Assembly (NCBI RefSeq): GCF_000003815.2
Contig: NC_049992.1
Location: 18,894,396 to 18,958,395, forward strand
Length of the DNA: 64,000 nucleotides
Source of the DNA: Branchiostoma floridae
Taxonomy: Eukaryota; Chordata; Leptocardii; Amphioxiformes; Branchiostomatidae
Direction: 5' to 3'
How positions within the stretch are numbered: position 1 is the stretch's first letter; each line of letters begins with the position of its first letter. The position numbers and the translations under genes are program-made. The notes under the pieces were generated by a model that saw only the letters and a list, made by a program, of their open reading frames with translations, did no database searches and was not told the origin of the DNA. Of this stretch, positions 1 to 12,244 are shown piece by piece.

Positions 1-2002
1 CTTCGGAAACTAACAAAAGAGAACAAACTAAATACCTAGAGAAACTCACACCATCAGAAATCCCGGTTTGGTTTAACGGCCTTTTTTGTTCAATCTGACC
101 TTCGGGTGCCTTCGCGCGGAACTCGCCGACGTTCGGCACCCGCTCGGGCGGTGGATCCCGAGAACATGTACTAGCAACTATTGCATGTACTGGTACTTCA
201 TTTTAGGGTCACACTCGTAACATCCACGACAACAATTCCTTGGCCTACCGCCTGTGGACAGATAAGTAGTAAATGAAACAAACAACACCTGGGTCTTGGC
301 CTACTTCACCCTTGAGCTAAATTGCAAGTTATTTGGCCGGAAAATGACGGAGAAGAATCAATTTGAAGTTGTGACGGGTGGAGGAAAAGACAGAAAAAAT
401 CAGATAACGGTCTCGGACCGAAGTTTCTTTTACGATTTCAGAGGTTGGCAGACAGCCTCAACCGGAAGGGATACAGTTTCGCAAGGAAACGTAGGACGCG
501 AAACTTAATCACTATGGTGGAAAGCCGTTTACTCCCTCTTTCCGACAAACCTACTGGTATCTTCTATTGCCACTTTAATTTGGGTATAATACGTAGTAAA
601 ATTTTAATTTTGGACCTAAAAACTATCATTTTCTAACACTCTTTGATCGTAGTTGCTTGGGAAAAAAACGAATTTTCCCAGGATAACGGCCTGTGTAGTA
701 GAGAAGCTAAATTCTTCATGTTTTTGTAAACTGAAAGTAAGAAATTGTGATAACTTTTTTGCAATCTCCGTTGGCGTAATTTCATTGAAATCGCATGAAA
801 AACACTGCTATTTGGGTCATCAGGCGAAAAATCCGCTTCACCGTTGCAGCGGATCTAATGCAAAAATGGTTTCGCCGGGCGACCATCTACTCCTCACACA
901 CAAAAAAATACAACCCATGGGCTTTCGAGGAAATATGACAAATCTATGCTCAGCTATAACGACCACCAAGCAATAGGGAGCAAAAGTAAGGGAGACAACA
1001 GCGCACTTCCGGCCTATTATTTACACCACCATTTCGCCAACTCGGGCCAGATTTGAACTCCGGCCCGGAACCATGAAAAGGTAAAATAGACCAGTCCGCA
1101 AACACATCCGAAAAAAAAAAATACAATTTTCAATCATCAACCAAATTGAATTTGAAAAAAAAATCCCCCTTCTGTGGAGAATGGACTTTTCTTGTGATAC
1201 CTCTATGTAAATTGGATCAGTCCAAAAATATATCCGCTAAAAGAGGACTTTGACATAATCACCAAAGTCCAAAAATGAATTTCAAAAAAAAAAACCCTCC
1301 GTGCCAGAATGGACTCTTCCAGAAGACACCAGATGCTGCCAAATCATCCTCAGGATAACGATTCAGGCTAAGCGATTGGTTGCCTATTGAATTCATAAGT
1401 TATATGTTTACATATATAATATGCACAGGCCTGGAGGTGCAGTCTTCAGGGGGTCAACGACCTTAAGGCCATTGACCCCCCGCCATTGCAAACTAACCCC
1501 CCAAAATCCCCCAAATATTATTCTAAAGGTGGTTTATGCCAAAAATTATACAAGGGTAATTTGAACAAATATCAAGTGCACCCCTTTACCAAAGAGTAGG
1601 TAACTTGATGGCAAAACCAGGGTACAGGATCCAAAAATATACTTGTTTGTCAAAGAATTGTAAAAAAAAAAAAATCGAAAAATTAAGCAAAATTAAGCAA
1701 AATTAAGCTAATTGTACTGCTGTTGAATTATCGAATATCTTCATCGGACGTTGGGATGAATAAAGCAATGTTTTGCTCGAGGACAAGTTGTTTTCTCCAA
1801 CTCTGGTACATTTTAAATTAAAATCTACGAATTTACGATAGGGTTTGACGTATTAGGTTACTACACTGTGTATTCTACATCAACCCCATGGCCCAGCCCT
1901 CAGTCGTCATACCCTACCCGTGGTCGGGCTGGTACCTCGGGCGATTCGGAACAGACGGTAAAATATTGTGTTAACATGTTCGAGATGCAATATTCTCAAT
2001 TC
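1..2002. other. Region without a recognised gene
   Basis: No coding exon could be supported here; the short open frames lack family resemblance and splice context. Around 1080-1330 there is a degraded dispersed repeat with phrases such as 'agaatggactcttcc' and 'ccaaaaatatatccgct'. The same family recurs near 24270-24430, 29205-29530 and 34350-34500. A possible upstream exon of the hevein-like gene ends at a gtaaaa donor near 1950 in matching phase, but its content is not recognisable. Confidence 0.5.
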
Positions 2003-2079
2003 AGGGATCCAATACAATAGCTGTGTGCGACAATGTTTTATTTTGCAAATAATGACGGAATAAGTTTTACTTCCAATAG

Positions 2080-2261
2080 ATCCTAAGAAGAAGTGGCGAG
2101 ACGACTTGCGTTGCGGCCAGGGTTACCCTGCAGACGATGGTAACCCTGCTGATTGTGATCCTGACGGTAAACACCCATGCTGCTCCCCTGGGAACTGGTG
2201 CGGTTTCACGACTTACCACTGTAACTGCCGTGGTTGTGTCGACTACAAGAAAAATCAATGA
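2080..2261 (+). CDS. Terminal exon with a hevein-like (chitin-binding type 1-like) Cys module, left copy
   Basis: The exon follows a good acceptor (ttccaatag) and stays open to TGA at 2259-2261. It encodes a basic start (KKKWRDDLRCG), then a compact module with eight cysteines and the core PCCSPGNWCG, ending CRGCVDYKKNQ. The CC-x5-C-x6-C spacing is that of hevein/ChtBD1 domains, which bind chitin or GlcNAc polymers, so a secreted or extracellular carbohydrate-binding role is inferred. Upstream exons are not securely found. The same exon lies inverted at 23390-23580 with conserved cysteines and a different C-terminal tail, which supports it as real coding sequence. The rest of the protein and its family are unknown. 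Confidence 0.6.
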
Positions 2262-3600
2262 TTCTGAACCCCTTATTGGAAATTTTCTTGTAAGGCCGCG
2301 TTGATTCAATTATATATGACTTTATCCGAAAACCTTGAAACTGATGAGGAGGGGGAAAAGATTTGGCAAGATTTCTTTACGAAAGACCTTTAAACAACCA
2401 TTCTTTGAAGAATCTCTCTTTCTCTCTCTTTCTCTCTCTCTCTCTCTTTCTCTTTCTCTCCATTATTGACATGATGTCCATATTCCATCCATTATTGACA
2501 TGATGTCCATATCGATAAAACCATATTGGCACTGTTGACAGGATAGTTTTTGAAAAAGCTTGTGCATACACGTCACGATCCTGTCAATTCAAACACTAAC
2601 CTTGAGAATGATACCGTAATATTGTTTTAAAAATGTAAGACTTGTCAATCCATCCAGTCATATATAAGCTGATGCACCTAAAGGACAGATAAACGTTCCT
2701 TTAACATTTTTTTTACCTCTGCTGGTCTTCTTGTAGATTAGCTATAGGCACGTGACACTCATGGACTCTTCCCTTTCGTATCTGTTATCTCAACACATTT
2801 TTCAATACTAAATGAGACTAGTCAAGAATAATCAATCAGTGCAGTGTCATGATTTACATTCCTGTGCGTACCTGGGGCAATTACTGTCGTATTGAGGTCA
2901 TCTGAGTGGCGCCGAATGGCAGCTCACTCCAGACCCTTGCGATTTAGCCCCGCTATTGTAAGCTCATCGCAATTCAGCCCCTGGCTGCCAGCAAGAGAGA
3001 GTAGTTGGCCCATTCCATAACAAATAACAATAACAACAAACAAACATGCATTCATACATGCATACATATATATCTACACACAATCACCTAAGAAAACAAA
3101 ACACTTTGGACAAAGAGCCTTTTTTTGACGTCGACTGACGACATGATTTTGACGGTCACTTATTTTCTAACAAATTAGCGACTCCTTTGTGGATCGTACC
3201 TAAGGCTTCTTTCTTCTACTACGCTTTAAAAGTCAACATTTCTTTAATATCTTGTTTGGTTTCCTGATAGTCTTACTTAATGTTGTTGCTGATATAAAAT
3301 CTACATGAATCATCATTTAATATCAATAACAGTAGAACGCAATTTTATGTATTTTCATGATAAAGAATTCCAATTGACAGCTTATTTGAACAAAATTGAC
3401 GGTCCAAAATGGTGGCACAAAGCTTATTGGTTCCCCATGTATTACCCATAACAGAATCCAAAATAATAAAGGAAAATCCATTTTAGTCCCTTTTTTTCGA
3501 CTTGAAAATCAGAAAACGCAGTGCGAAATTTTATGAAAATCAAGCCATATTGGATTAGAATGCAACTTTTCAAGACACTCAAGTCCTGGGAATAATGACT
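2262..3600. other. Non-genic part of P1 left arm
   Basis: 2262-2640 matches the reverse complement of 22930-23390 (3' flank of the hevein-like exon). 2640-3420 has no inverted partner, but 3290-3420 resembles 18150-18280 in the same orientation, so it is a dispersed repeat. No gene seen. Confidence 0.5.
2412..2461. repeat. (CTTTCTCT)n pyrimidine microsatellite
   Basis: About 50 bp of TC/TTTC repeats, directly followed by two copies of a 26-27 bp phrase beginning 'ccattattgacatgatg'. It lies inside the left P1 arm. Confidence 0.8.
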
Positions 3601-3676
3601 TGTGGGGGCGATTGCCCCGTTCAAAGTCTGAATTGTCCAGTCGTATCGTCTTGATTTCACAAGATTGAAGGATACT

Positions 3677-3936
3677 TGGGGGCGATCGCCCTGCCTGTAG
3701 TCCGGGGCGATCGCCCTGTAGGTAGCTTTGGGCGGTCGCCCTGCCTGTAGTTGGGGGCGATCGCCCTGCTAGTAGTTAGGGGCGATCGCCCTGACGGTAG
3801 CTCGGGGCGATCGCCCTGACGGTAGCTCGGGGGCAATCTCCCTGCTAGTAGTTTGGGGCGATCGCCCTGTCAGTACTTCGAGGCGATCGCCCTGTCAGTA
3901 CTTGGGGGCGATCGCCCTCCCCGTTGTTTGGGGCAC
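3677..3936. repeat. Minisatellite, about 25 bp unit with palindromic GGGCGATCGCCC core (left arm)
   Basis: About ten tandem units share the self-complementary core GGGCGATCGCCC followed by a variable 'tg..tgtagt' spacer. Several units carry one or two changes, for example gggcggtcgccc and gggcaatctccc. The array ends near a degenerate unit at about 3930. It is present in inverted orientation at 17417-17662. Open frames across it are repeat artefacts. Confidence 0.9.
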
Positions 3937-4571
3937 GCCAGTAGGTTTGCTCGGTCGACCTGCCAGTAGCTGCGATAAATTTTAAATATAAGTATGCAAA
4001 TATAATGAGCATGCAATCACACTCACACATACATACATACACAAATTACGCACTCTTAGTCCATTGCAATTAGGTGTATTGATTGGCAAGGAAAAAGGGA
4101 AAACTATACAGCTGAAGACGTGAAACTACTGGTTACAATATAAATGGTGCAATGTATAGAGCTAGAGGGATGGACCCTTTGGAGTTCATATTTAGCTTGA
4201 TTATATTTGTCATGGCTAATCATCAGTTGTATTTTCAGTAATGCCCTTGTTGAGCATTTGTCAGCAATGTATTTCAAGCTATTCGTTTGTTACTGACAGC
4301 TCTAATTACAAGTTCTAAATCTACATGGCCCTTATCAACTGATTCAAGTTCAGCTTGTGCTCGATACAATTCGATGCGCAAAAGTTTGCGGTATAAACTC
4401 AGTGGTTAAACAAGAACACGAAAGAAAGAACACTCAGAGACTACTGGTAACATATGTGGCATCACAACTTCACGACATCTGGGATTACACATTGTATTAC
4501 AAATATCATATGGCAGTACCCTAGCGCAATATTAATAAGCCATTGAATGTATTGTTCGTGGACAAATGTAG

Positions 4572-4924
4572 TCAAACCGCAATCATATGTACTTGTCGTA
4601 ATATAAGGTTGCAATGTGGACGGTTTAGACAGTGCTCGAGAACAGGGCATCGGTCGCAGTGGGGAGGATTGAAAGCGTACAGGTGACGTGTTGGAGAATC
4701 TTGCTGCGCGGGGTGTCGGTCCATGCAAAAGGTTCCAATTCCTTTTGAACGGCACTCAAGACGGAACATCGTCAGCGATCGCACGTTTTGATCGAATGGC
4801 ATCTTTGATGCGACCCACTGGAAGATCACAGTTCTCCTCTTTGTTTGATGTGAAAGTGTGACAGCTGCAAGCGCCTCCGCAGTCACATGTCTCCTCGCCA
4901 TGAAGAGTCGAATCACCAGTTGTT
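4572..4924 (-). other. Unrecognised putative exon shared by both P1 arms (left copy)
   Basis: On the minus strand an acceptor (gtttcag) at 4925 precedes a segment nearly identical to 16388-16760. One frame is open for about 114 codons (RLFMARRHVTAEALAA...); a second frame gives a Cys-rich start (ETCDCGGACSC) that stops after about 57 codons here and earlier in the right copy. Substitutions between arms are both synonymous and non-synonymous in either frame, so no selection on a frame is visible. Similarity to the right arm continues upstream to about 5640 with a possible 5' leader (4974-5313). No family recognised; it may be a recent gene fragment or noncoding. Confidence 0.25.
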
Positions 4925-5639
4925 CTGAAACTTGAAGTTACAACGGATTTAGGGTTTGGCGCTTATACACTAGCTACCTACGTACATATACGTAGCTAAT
5001 GTACACAAAGCCATTGCAACATAATGCATTATAAATCAAAGTGGATATAAGGAAGCAGGTAGGCAATATTATGTCTGGAAAAGGAATGAAGGGTATCTTT
5101 TGTAACTGACAATGAATTTGAACTATCCACCTTAAGCTGGGTAAGGCTAGTTTCAAAGGATGTGCGAAATTGAGCGGCTGAACTTCGGCACAACAACGAT
5201 CTGTTGAGGAACGTGGGCGCTAGCTTGTGGGACCATGCCAATACCACACAAAACATATAATCCAGTTTTAATTCTCTGACAATGTTTACATTGTCTTTAA
5301 GTACTTGAGTCATTGTTTATGTTTCTGATGTGGAAACAATGACCCCATGAATTAGTTCGCAGTAAGTGAAATGAAGTACTTGGTGAAAGTGAGCCGTTTT
5401 CAATGCGTGCTAATGAGGGGGGCGTGAGGGCACGCGCCAACACCACGGGGTCCGCACTTCAGTACAGCCAAGGAAATTATCGTCAATTATCTGCAACGGG
5501 TTACTCCTACGTGAAAACTGGCTGGGATTATAGTTTTACAACTTTTTCGAGCCAGAATCTGGGACAAACGCGGCGAGCCGCGCCAGTTCACAGCGGCGGC
5601 TTTGCCCAGAGATCACTGGAATAGACGAATTAACGTATC

Positions 5640-8191
5640 GACTAGGTCAGTAGCTGAGTTGTGCACAAATAACTTTTTATATTGTCAAGTTGTTATGTGT
5701 ATGTATATTTCTCAATAAAAACTGTGCTTAACTAAACACTTCCTGTGTCAGGTTTTCTTGTTTGCAACTTGGCATCTTTACTGATCGTATTCACTTGGAT
5801 TCTTGAACTTCGCGGTGGCCAATGAAATTCCTCTGTCAGCTAAACTCCGTCTCCAAGCTTACCCACGCTTGTCACTTTAGACGGACAGAAATCGGCGTAT
5901 GAAAAAGTACGCAGAACTTGAACTTCGCGGTGGCCAATGAAACTCCTCTGCCGACTAAACTTCTTCCCCAGCCTTATGATGCTATCTTATGCCCCCATAA
6001 GATCTGCTTGGAGATTAGCACTGTCTATCGTTCTGGCATGACGGGCGTGACGGCACGCGCCAACACCAGGGTATCCGCACTTCACTACTCTTTAGACTCT
6101 AAGCAGAGGTTAGGCTCCGGTTGTTGTTGTTTTTTTTTAAAGTTTTTTAGTCGTTGTTATGGGGCTTTCTATTTTGTAATGCGTCTTGTATTGATTAAAA
6201 ATGGGATATGGTTGACAATTGTCAGTCAGTCAGTCTAGTCAATTGTACATGTGTACAAAAATAAAGCTTGATTGATTGACTGATTGATTGGAAGGTGTCA
6301 GTGCGGGCTGTAGTAATGAGAATTTCACGATGTGGTTAGCTTTCGGTCCCCTGTGGTTCTGCGGTAACCTAACCCGGGTCTCCACGGGGACAGCGTACAC
6401 ACAGACAGGACGGGGTGCCGTCTACAGGCCGGTAAATATCCGGAGAAACTTACGGTGCCAACCTCGACACTAGTGCTATCCCGTCTAGATGCATCTGAAA
6501 ACCCGGTAAACGTGTGGAAAAATCTACGGGAATAGGAGAAAATAGTGAGAAAAATTAGCCTAAAAGGCTAAACATCACCCCAAAACCGGCTGGTTTTTTT
6601 TTTTTTTACGATTTTTTAGTCGTTTCTATCGGGCTTTCTACTTTGTACTGTGTTGTGACAATACAATCCTAACCTCTGCTTGGACTTCACTGCAACAAAG
6701 GAAATTACCGTCAATTATCGATCTGCTACGGGGGCGCTGTCTGTCGTTCTGGCATGCCCCAGCGCCGTCAGAAGAAGTTGGGCTCTGTGGCGTGTTCTCT
6801 ATGATAAGTTATGTCAAGCTGAAGGATTAGATCTACTGCGTTCGTTTCTAAACAAAGACAGGCGCTGCTCGTTGTTTATTGGTATTATCTTATTACTGAC
6901 TGGTTACTTTCGATCAGTTATTGGTCAAACTATTTGTGAAGCATCCCTCATCATGGTTTGGTCAGGCATTGTTGTAAAAATAGGTAGGATGTTGACTCCC
7001 TGTTTCTTTTTGAATTCCGCTGCGAGAGGGAATAAGACAGGGTGGCGCAGGGCTGTCTCCAGGACCAGTCACTCCGTCCCAGGAGGAACGGAAATAAATT
7101 ACTGGCTGGGACGGGAAAAATTCCCCCGCTCCGTCCAAAGCAAGATGGATTTCGTGACATGAAACTGCATTTTAGTAAGCTTACTTAAGTTAGATATGGC
7201 ATATCCAATTTCAAAAATAGGCTTACGAATGCCAAATTTTGCATTTTTTCGTGGAGCTGTGCGACCATTTCAAGCTGTGCGACAAATAAACATCGCCGCA
7301 CGCGGCCGATTTGGAGACACGGAGATCAGGGCGGCGTGCTTTGCGTGTGGCGATTGCCACGCAATGTTCCACTGGAAGCAATCCTTGCTGGAAGCAAGGA
7401 GGTATATAATGCCCTTGCTGGAAGTGAAAGGGTGAGGCTGCGACGTCATCTTTCGGTTAAAGGTGATTACGTCGATTAGTATGAAGGTTCAAACGTAAGC
7501 TATCGGTGGAACAAGTAGACGCAGGATGTGTCGCAAACGTCATGAGAGTGAGACCTTGCGCCGACAACTAGTGCGTGTCCGGGATTCAAAACGTTTCCGA
7601 TTGATATGTTCTTTTCTAAGAGGGGCGAAAATGCACGGTTTTGTAAAGTGTAATTCAAGCTGTTATGATAATCATCCTGTCACTTAAATGTTAGTAGACA
7701 GCCCCAGACGTGCAGCCGTAATTAGCCTGCTATTGCTGTGCGACAAATATCAATGAGGTGTTGTCCTGCGATTTGATGTAATAAGCGAGAGGGCCTATGC
7801 GGCTATGGGTTCATGGAAAACTGAGTTTCATAGTAGAGCGATATCCTTCATGCCAAGTATGCAGTGTTCCTAAATATTCGCGACGCTCAACCTGCATGCC
7901 AATACCCGTTATACCCACAGACGGCGGAGTTTGCTTTACAAAGACTCTTGGAAGAGAGGGTCGTGCGACTCAATCCCGCTGGATTTGACAGGCCAAATCA
8001 AGTTTCACTTTAAAAGTTTGATTGATGAAAAAACAAAGAGGTAGTCACAACAGATCACAACACAATAGTCAATAGAGAAAGGACCCCCGTGGCATCTATT
8101 TTGGGAGTCGCTGCAATTAAGTCCGCGGTAAGTTGTCTCACAAGACAACTGTAAGTTGTACATGCATAAAATTGTAAGAAGCTCTGAATAC
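5640..8191. other. Inner edge of P1 and unrecognised sequence
   Basis: 5640-6190 continues the P1 left arm. 6097-6190 and 6540-6690 contain ends of the CTCCAAGCAGAGGTTAGG family of TIR elements. 6200-6292 looks like the 3' end of a retroelement with an AATAAA-like end and a (TTGA)n tail. From 6300 to 8191 no exon or repeat could be named. Confidence 0.4.
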
Positions 8192-8254
8192 CTTGGATGC
8201 TGGTCTGGTCACTGTGGTCCTACTCCTAGCTCCTCCCTGACGGTGATGACGAAC
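8192..8254 (-). CDS. Small internal exon of an unrecognised gene
   Basis: A 63-nt phase-0 exon on the minus strand lies between a long-pyrimidine acceptor (ttttttttcag) and a GTATTC donor. It encodes a very basic 21-residue peptide beginning VRHHRQGGARSRT. Its phase fits the exon at 9715-10221 upstream, which ends in phase 0 with QKK, so the two probably belong to one transcript. No family recognised. Basic low-complexity content gives no function. Confidence 0.4.
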
Positions 8255-8790
8255 CTGAAAAAAATCATATAAAAATGAAGTGAAATAGTATTCAGGCATA
8301 ACTTGCAGGTTGGTAACAGTGCTACAGAAAGCCAACGTTCAAAAGTTTTATGTGTCTTCTAAAACTGTTCTTTCGTTTCCCGATAATCGTAACCAATAAA
8401 ATCTAACACAATAATACCCTGAATAAATAATAAAATAAAACACAATTAATTAAGGGGTGCAGGAATTCTACATACAACGAATCACATTTATTCGTTATGT
8501 TCAGACTCAGAATACCCGGGGCACGAAAATCTGTCAAGTTGACACCGATAATTTATTCAAAAATCTGTCATGAGAAAACTCAGAATTTTAGAATGAAGAT
8601 TTTGTTCGTAGTTTGAAGTAAAGTTTGATTTTGATAATACTAATACTAAGTAAAGAGATTTTAAATCATGCCATTGAAGTAACATTTATTTCATTCACAC
8701 TGTTGCATGCACAAATAGTTTAAAATAGAGTTTTGAGAAGGCACAACCATGCTTAGTGAGTCACATCCTGAAAAAAACTTTTGACCGCCT

Positions 8791-9020
8791 TATGTTCCGA
8801 AGGGAAGTCCCCATGTTTATGCGAAGTCCCAGGAAATCCAATGTAAATGGTGATATCCAAGCAGATCCTACTGTGCAAAACTGGCCAGGAAGTATAGCCG
8901 GCCAAAGGGTGTGCATTTGCTAACCATCGCTATGCCTCCCCGCCGCCTTGTTGTGTTGGAACATGCATTCAATACAGGAACCATTCACATTGAATTTCCT
9001 GGGATTTCGGAACATAGGGA
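8791..9020. mobile_element. Inverted-repeat (MITE-like) element
   Basis: The arms 8791-8850 and 8981-9020 are imperfect reverse complements, including 'cccaggaaatccaatgtaa' against 'ttgaatttcctggg' and 'atgttccgaa' against 'ttcggaacat'. The centre has 'ccaagcagatcctac', as in the hAT-type MITE at 15159. No coding capacity. Confidence 0.5.
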
Positions 9021-9056
9021 TTGAACCACTTCGCCAGGAAATAACTCAGTTCAAAT

Positions 9057-9085
9057 AAGGAGCTTTTATCAGATAAAAGCTCCTT
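9057..9085. repeat. Perfect 29-bp palindrome
   Basis: AAGGAGCTTTTATC, one central A, then GATAAAAGCTCCTT: 14-bp arms with no mismatch. A half-site (GATAAAAGCTCCTTGGT) recurs at about 11080-11096, so it probably derives from the end of a mobile element. Confidence 0.85.
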
Positions 9086-9714
9086 GGTTCAACCCCTATT
9101 TCTGTCCCCCGTGGACATTCAGTGATCGGGAATGAAACTATTGTGTTCACCATGCATGTATTTTCGCACTGAATTATTCATTTATCAACTCACAATTTCT
9201 TTCGCCTGGATGCCAGACTGTTTCCATGGCCTACACAGGCCTGCTCCTTGGCTCCAGGGCCAACATGCCCCATATACCCCCTGCGGTAACCCCCCGTCGG
9301 TCTGGTATCGCCCGTCCATTAGACGAGGGCTGAAAAGCTCAGAGAGCGGCTAGTGTGTCAACTCTCGGAGGGGGACAAATCATTTTCTCATTTGTTTCTC
9401 GAGTTAGCCTGGTATCCAGCCTTATTATTGCGTATTAATTGCCCTCGTTGTGCTTAGATAAATACTATTGAGGACAGAAGACCACTCGGGAGCTATATAA
9501 CACGGTTAGCCTGGATACCAGACCCTCACCCGATCTCACTAATATCTTGACCTACGATGGCATAATATAGTATCAAAACTGGCCAAGGAGTTTAGCCTGC
9601 AAAATATATGTATATCGAAATATCACACATCCAAATAGGATTTTCTCACTCCATCTTCTCGAATTATATTTCATTCACATTACAACGAAAATTAACAGTA
9701 AACAGCAAACGTAC

Positions 9715-10221
9715 CTTTTTTTGCCGGCCGTGAATATTTTGAGCGAAGTCTTCGACATTCCTGTGACATCCGATATTTTTTTCATAAATTTTGTCGACTG
9801 AGTCTAGTTCAGTAGCCTTGATTTGAAACGCCCGTCTCCTGGTTGGAAGTAACGTTACATCGATCACGAGCGGCCCTTCTTGTGCTTCAAGTTTAGCATT
9901 GTGGCAAGGGAAACTTGGTAGAGTCAAGGAGAAAAGTATGACAGTACAACGGGAGATAAAACGCCAGGCAGACAGCAACAACTCCCAAAACATGTCCATT
10001 AGGCGAATGATGGTCCGTGTAAGATCGTAAACAGTGTAGAATGCTACGACAATGCGCTTATCTCCGGCTCCGTACAAGAAAAGTCCACGGGGTAGTCCTG
10101 TGTTCGGATCATCCGGCGGGTCATGATAGCCTCCTGAAGTGTAGAACGACGCAGATGGTGGTACTGGGAGGAAAGTTGTAATGTTCACCCCGTTTGCAGT
10201 GACGTGATTATGTTCTTTAAC
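9715..10221 (-). CDS. Coding exon of an unrecognised gene with one hydrophobic segment
   Basis: The minus strand is open from an in-frame TAA just upstream (near 10220) to a consensus GTACGT donor at 9714, at least 158 codons ending in HGRQKK in phase 0. No ATG lies near the start (the apparent first codon is GTG at 10188), so the exon probably begins at an upstream acceptor and the true N-terminus is elsewhere. It has a Pro/Gly-rich start (GGYHDPPDDPNTGLPRG), a hydrophobic stretch at about residues 62-93 (FWELLLSAWRFISRC...), and a charged C-terminal part. The small exon at 8192-8254 is phase compatible. No family recognised; a membrane-associated product is possible. Confidence 0.4.
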
Positions 10222-11401
10222 TTAGCTTGATAAGAGCACTAGTAAACACAAATAGGTAGAACGACAGAAAAGACATCACGCGTGAATCAATCTAATGAAT
10301 CTCGGGCTGTCAAAACTCGCCTGCATGATGGGAAGGCGGTGAGTCACAACACGTGACACATGACTCCGTGGCGCCGGCCGATTTCACGGAGCCTGGATGC
10401 CAGACCCCGCCCGCACACAATAATGTATATCGTACACGGTAAATGAAGGGGCCTCTTGTAGAATAATTTCCAAGCAGATTCCTCCGGTGGCATTAAAACA
10501 GTAACATAGTCTGTATAGGCCCCGGCCCNNNNNNNNNNNNNNNNNNNNNNNNNNNNNNNNNNNNNNNNNNNNNNNNNNNNNNNNNNNNNNNNNNNNNNNN
10601 NNNNNNNNNNNNNNNNNNNNNNNNNNNNNNNNNNNNNNNNNNNNNNNNTATTAGCCTTTGAACTTGGAGGTTTTCGAAATACTATCCGCCACTAGAGTTC
10701 TTTCACCAAAATGAAAACAGTGCAGTGGAAAAAATCCGGACTTGATGTACAAAATGGCTGATAAATTGGTAGAGGTACCCACTCCTAACTGAGTCATCTC
10801 AGACAAGGACAAGAAATAGCAATGCCTTCAAGTAGCAAAGACGTCAAAAAACAACCGAAGCCTAATCTCTGCTTGGAGAGTATTCTTTGATGCAAATTAT
10901 CATGTCTGCCGTACAGGGCAGTTCTTTTTGGCTAGTTTTCCGTGAGTGAAGAGCGGAAAGGTTGTTTTTTTTACAACAAAAGAGCAAAAAGAACCGATAA
11001 TTCGGATAAAGGATTTATAGTCGTATAGAATGTCGCTGTAGTAATGACAGCTTCTCGGAAACTCGTGTATGACCAAGGATAAAAGCTCCTTGGTATGACG
11101 GATATCGCGCTCCTGTTAATTAGCCGTGTCTCCGCACAATGATATCACCAGCCGGTACACACGGACCTGACGGACCGATGGGAGAGATAAGGCCGTGACT
11201 CACTCCAAGCGGAGCTGCGTTTGCTATGCGTTTGCGGTCCACATACCCAGATGCGTGCTGCCTAGTGATCGTCAATACATACCAGAAAGTTTTCGCTCGA
11301 AGTTTCCAAGTACATAGCCTTTCGTCAGAGTGCACCAACTTCGATGGCGAAGCCGCGCCTACACAACAGCACAGACCGACAGTGGTGGTTTGAAGTTGAA
11401 G
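10222..11401. other. Intergenic stretch with gap
   Basis: Contains the gap, an AGCCTGGATGCCAGACCC repeat end at about 10385, a 'ctctgcttggag' TIR-family end at about 10868, and the half palindrome at 11080. It separates a minus-strand gene fragment from a plus-strand first exon and could hold divergent promoters, but no element was identified. Confidence 0.4.
10529..10648. other. Assembly gap (120 N)
   Basis: A run of N between 'cccggccc' and 'tattagcc'. Confidence 1.
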
Positions 11402-11500
11402 ATGGCGAAGTTAACGCTAATACACATTGCTGGCATTAACTATCGTATAGTTGTTGTGCAAGTAGACAAGTCGACCAAAGACGATACAGTCGCAATACAA
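11402..11500 (+). CDS. Possible first coding exon of an unrecognised gene
   Basis: An ATG in good Kozak context (aagATGG) opens 33 codons (MAKLTLIHIAGINYRIVVVQ...) and ends exactly at a consensus GTAAGT donor in phase 0. No following exon could be linked with confidence before the P1 right arm; a few short open frames at 12431-12640 and 13270-13476 have no family resemblance. No function can be given. It could be chance. Confidence 0.3.
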
Positions 11501-12057
11501 GTAAGTATGCGTTTTTAAGCTATTTTTTTTTCAATTCGTGCTTCGTAATTACTTCTATGTATTTGTTGTAAGAATGCCGTGTTTCTGTATGTGATGTTAG
11601 AATATTCTATAGAAAAGCCATCCTTACGATGGGTTCTATATTTACATGGAGTTAGTTGGTGAACTCCAGTTAACCTCTGTAATATGATCTGGACGCGTTT
11701 GGACCGTTCAGCAAGATACACCCACGGAAAGGAAAAACACTGGAGCTCACGATCGTCGTGAAGGTGAGATGCCATATATCAACCATTAAAGGCAACCTTA
11801 GCAATATTATGTAAGCCATATTGTATTAAAAAGCATTACATGCATTAAACGTATCTACATCAATATTTCGTAAATTGACGGCGCAGAATAGCCTGGGTAC
11901 CATCTGTATTCTACCGGGGCTCCTTACACTCGCTACCCCTAAAAAATTAGCCAGGATACCACACCACACCGAGCCCAATCTCAAAAATATTTGATCGGAC
12001 ATAAAGAAAACTTAGCAAAATGGAAAGCTCGACAAAACGCCTTAACACTCAAAAAAC

Positions 12058-12181
12058 AGCCTGGATACCAGACCCAGGCCCGACTTCAGTATGAGGGTGT
12101 AGCTCGGGGCCGGCTGTAGAATTTCCGTGTGGGCATGTTGGCCCTAGAGCTCAGGAGTTGGGGTGTACAGGAATCCAGGCT
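12058..12181. mobile_element. Short palindromic element with AGCCTGGATACCAG ends
   Basis: The left end AGCCTGGATACCAGACCC faces the right end 'ggaatccaggct', a short imperfect inverted pair, with a GC-rich middle. Similar ends occur at 9411, 9505, 10385 and 11888, so the family is abundant here. Confidence 0.45.
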
Positions 12182-12244
12182 AGTCAAAAACAGCTGGGGC
12201 CGAACATCTGCTTGAAGAATACTCAAGCGTAGCCATTTCTTACC

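Larger units (their letters stand above)
2003..6190 (+). repeat. Left arm of inverted duplication P1
   Basis: This stretch recurs in reverse complement at about 14825-23660. Matching landmarks are the hevein-like exon (2080-2261 against 23390-23580), the GGGCGATCGCCC minisatellite (3677-3936 against 17417-17662), the shared exon (4572-4924 against 16388-16760) and the block 5400-5900 against 15090-16070. I counted about six substitutions in roughly 345 bp of the shared exon, so the arms are close there. The right arm is longer because of later insertions. The outer edge is where similarity starts at 'ggatccaatac'; the inner edge falls in a TIR element near 6097-6190. Confidence 0.85.
8255..9714. 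other. Intron with inverted-repeat elements
   Basis: If the flanking exons are one gene this is its intron. It contains an inverted-repeat element at 8791-9020 (arms with CCCAGGAAATCCAATGT), a perfect 29-bp palindrome at 9057-9085, and 'AGCCTGGATACCAG' ends at about 9411 and 9505 of a common dispersed element. Confidence 0.45.

Noticed and set aside
3677-3936. CRISPR-like array or cyanobacterial HIP1 (GCGATCGC) sequence
   Set aside because: Repeat and spacer together are only ~25 bp with related spacers, the context is eukaryotic, and the HIP1 resemblance is only the shared 8-mer within a tandem repeat.
6680-7162. 160-codon plus-strand open frame
   Set aside because: Starts without ATG context, no domain, overlaps a TIR-family end, no splice or P1 conservation.
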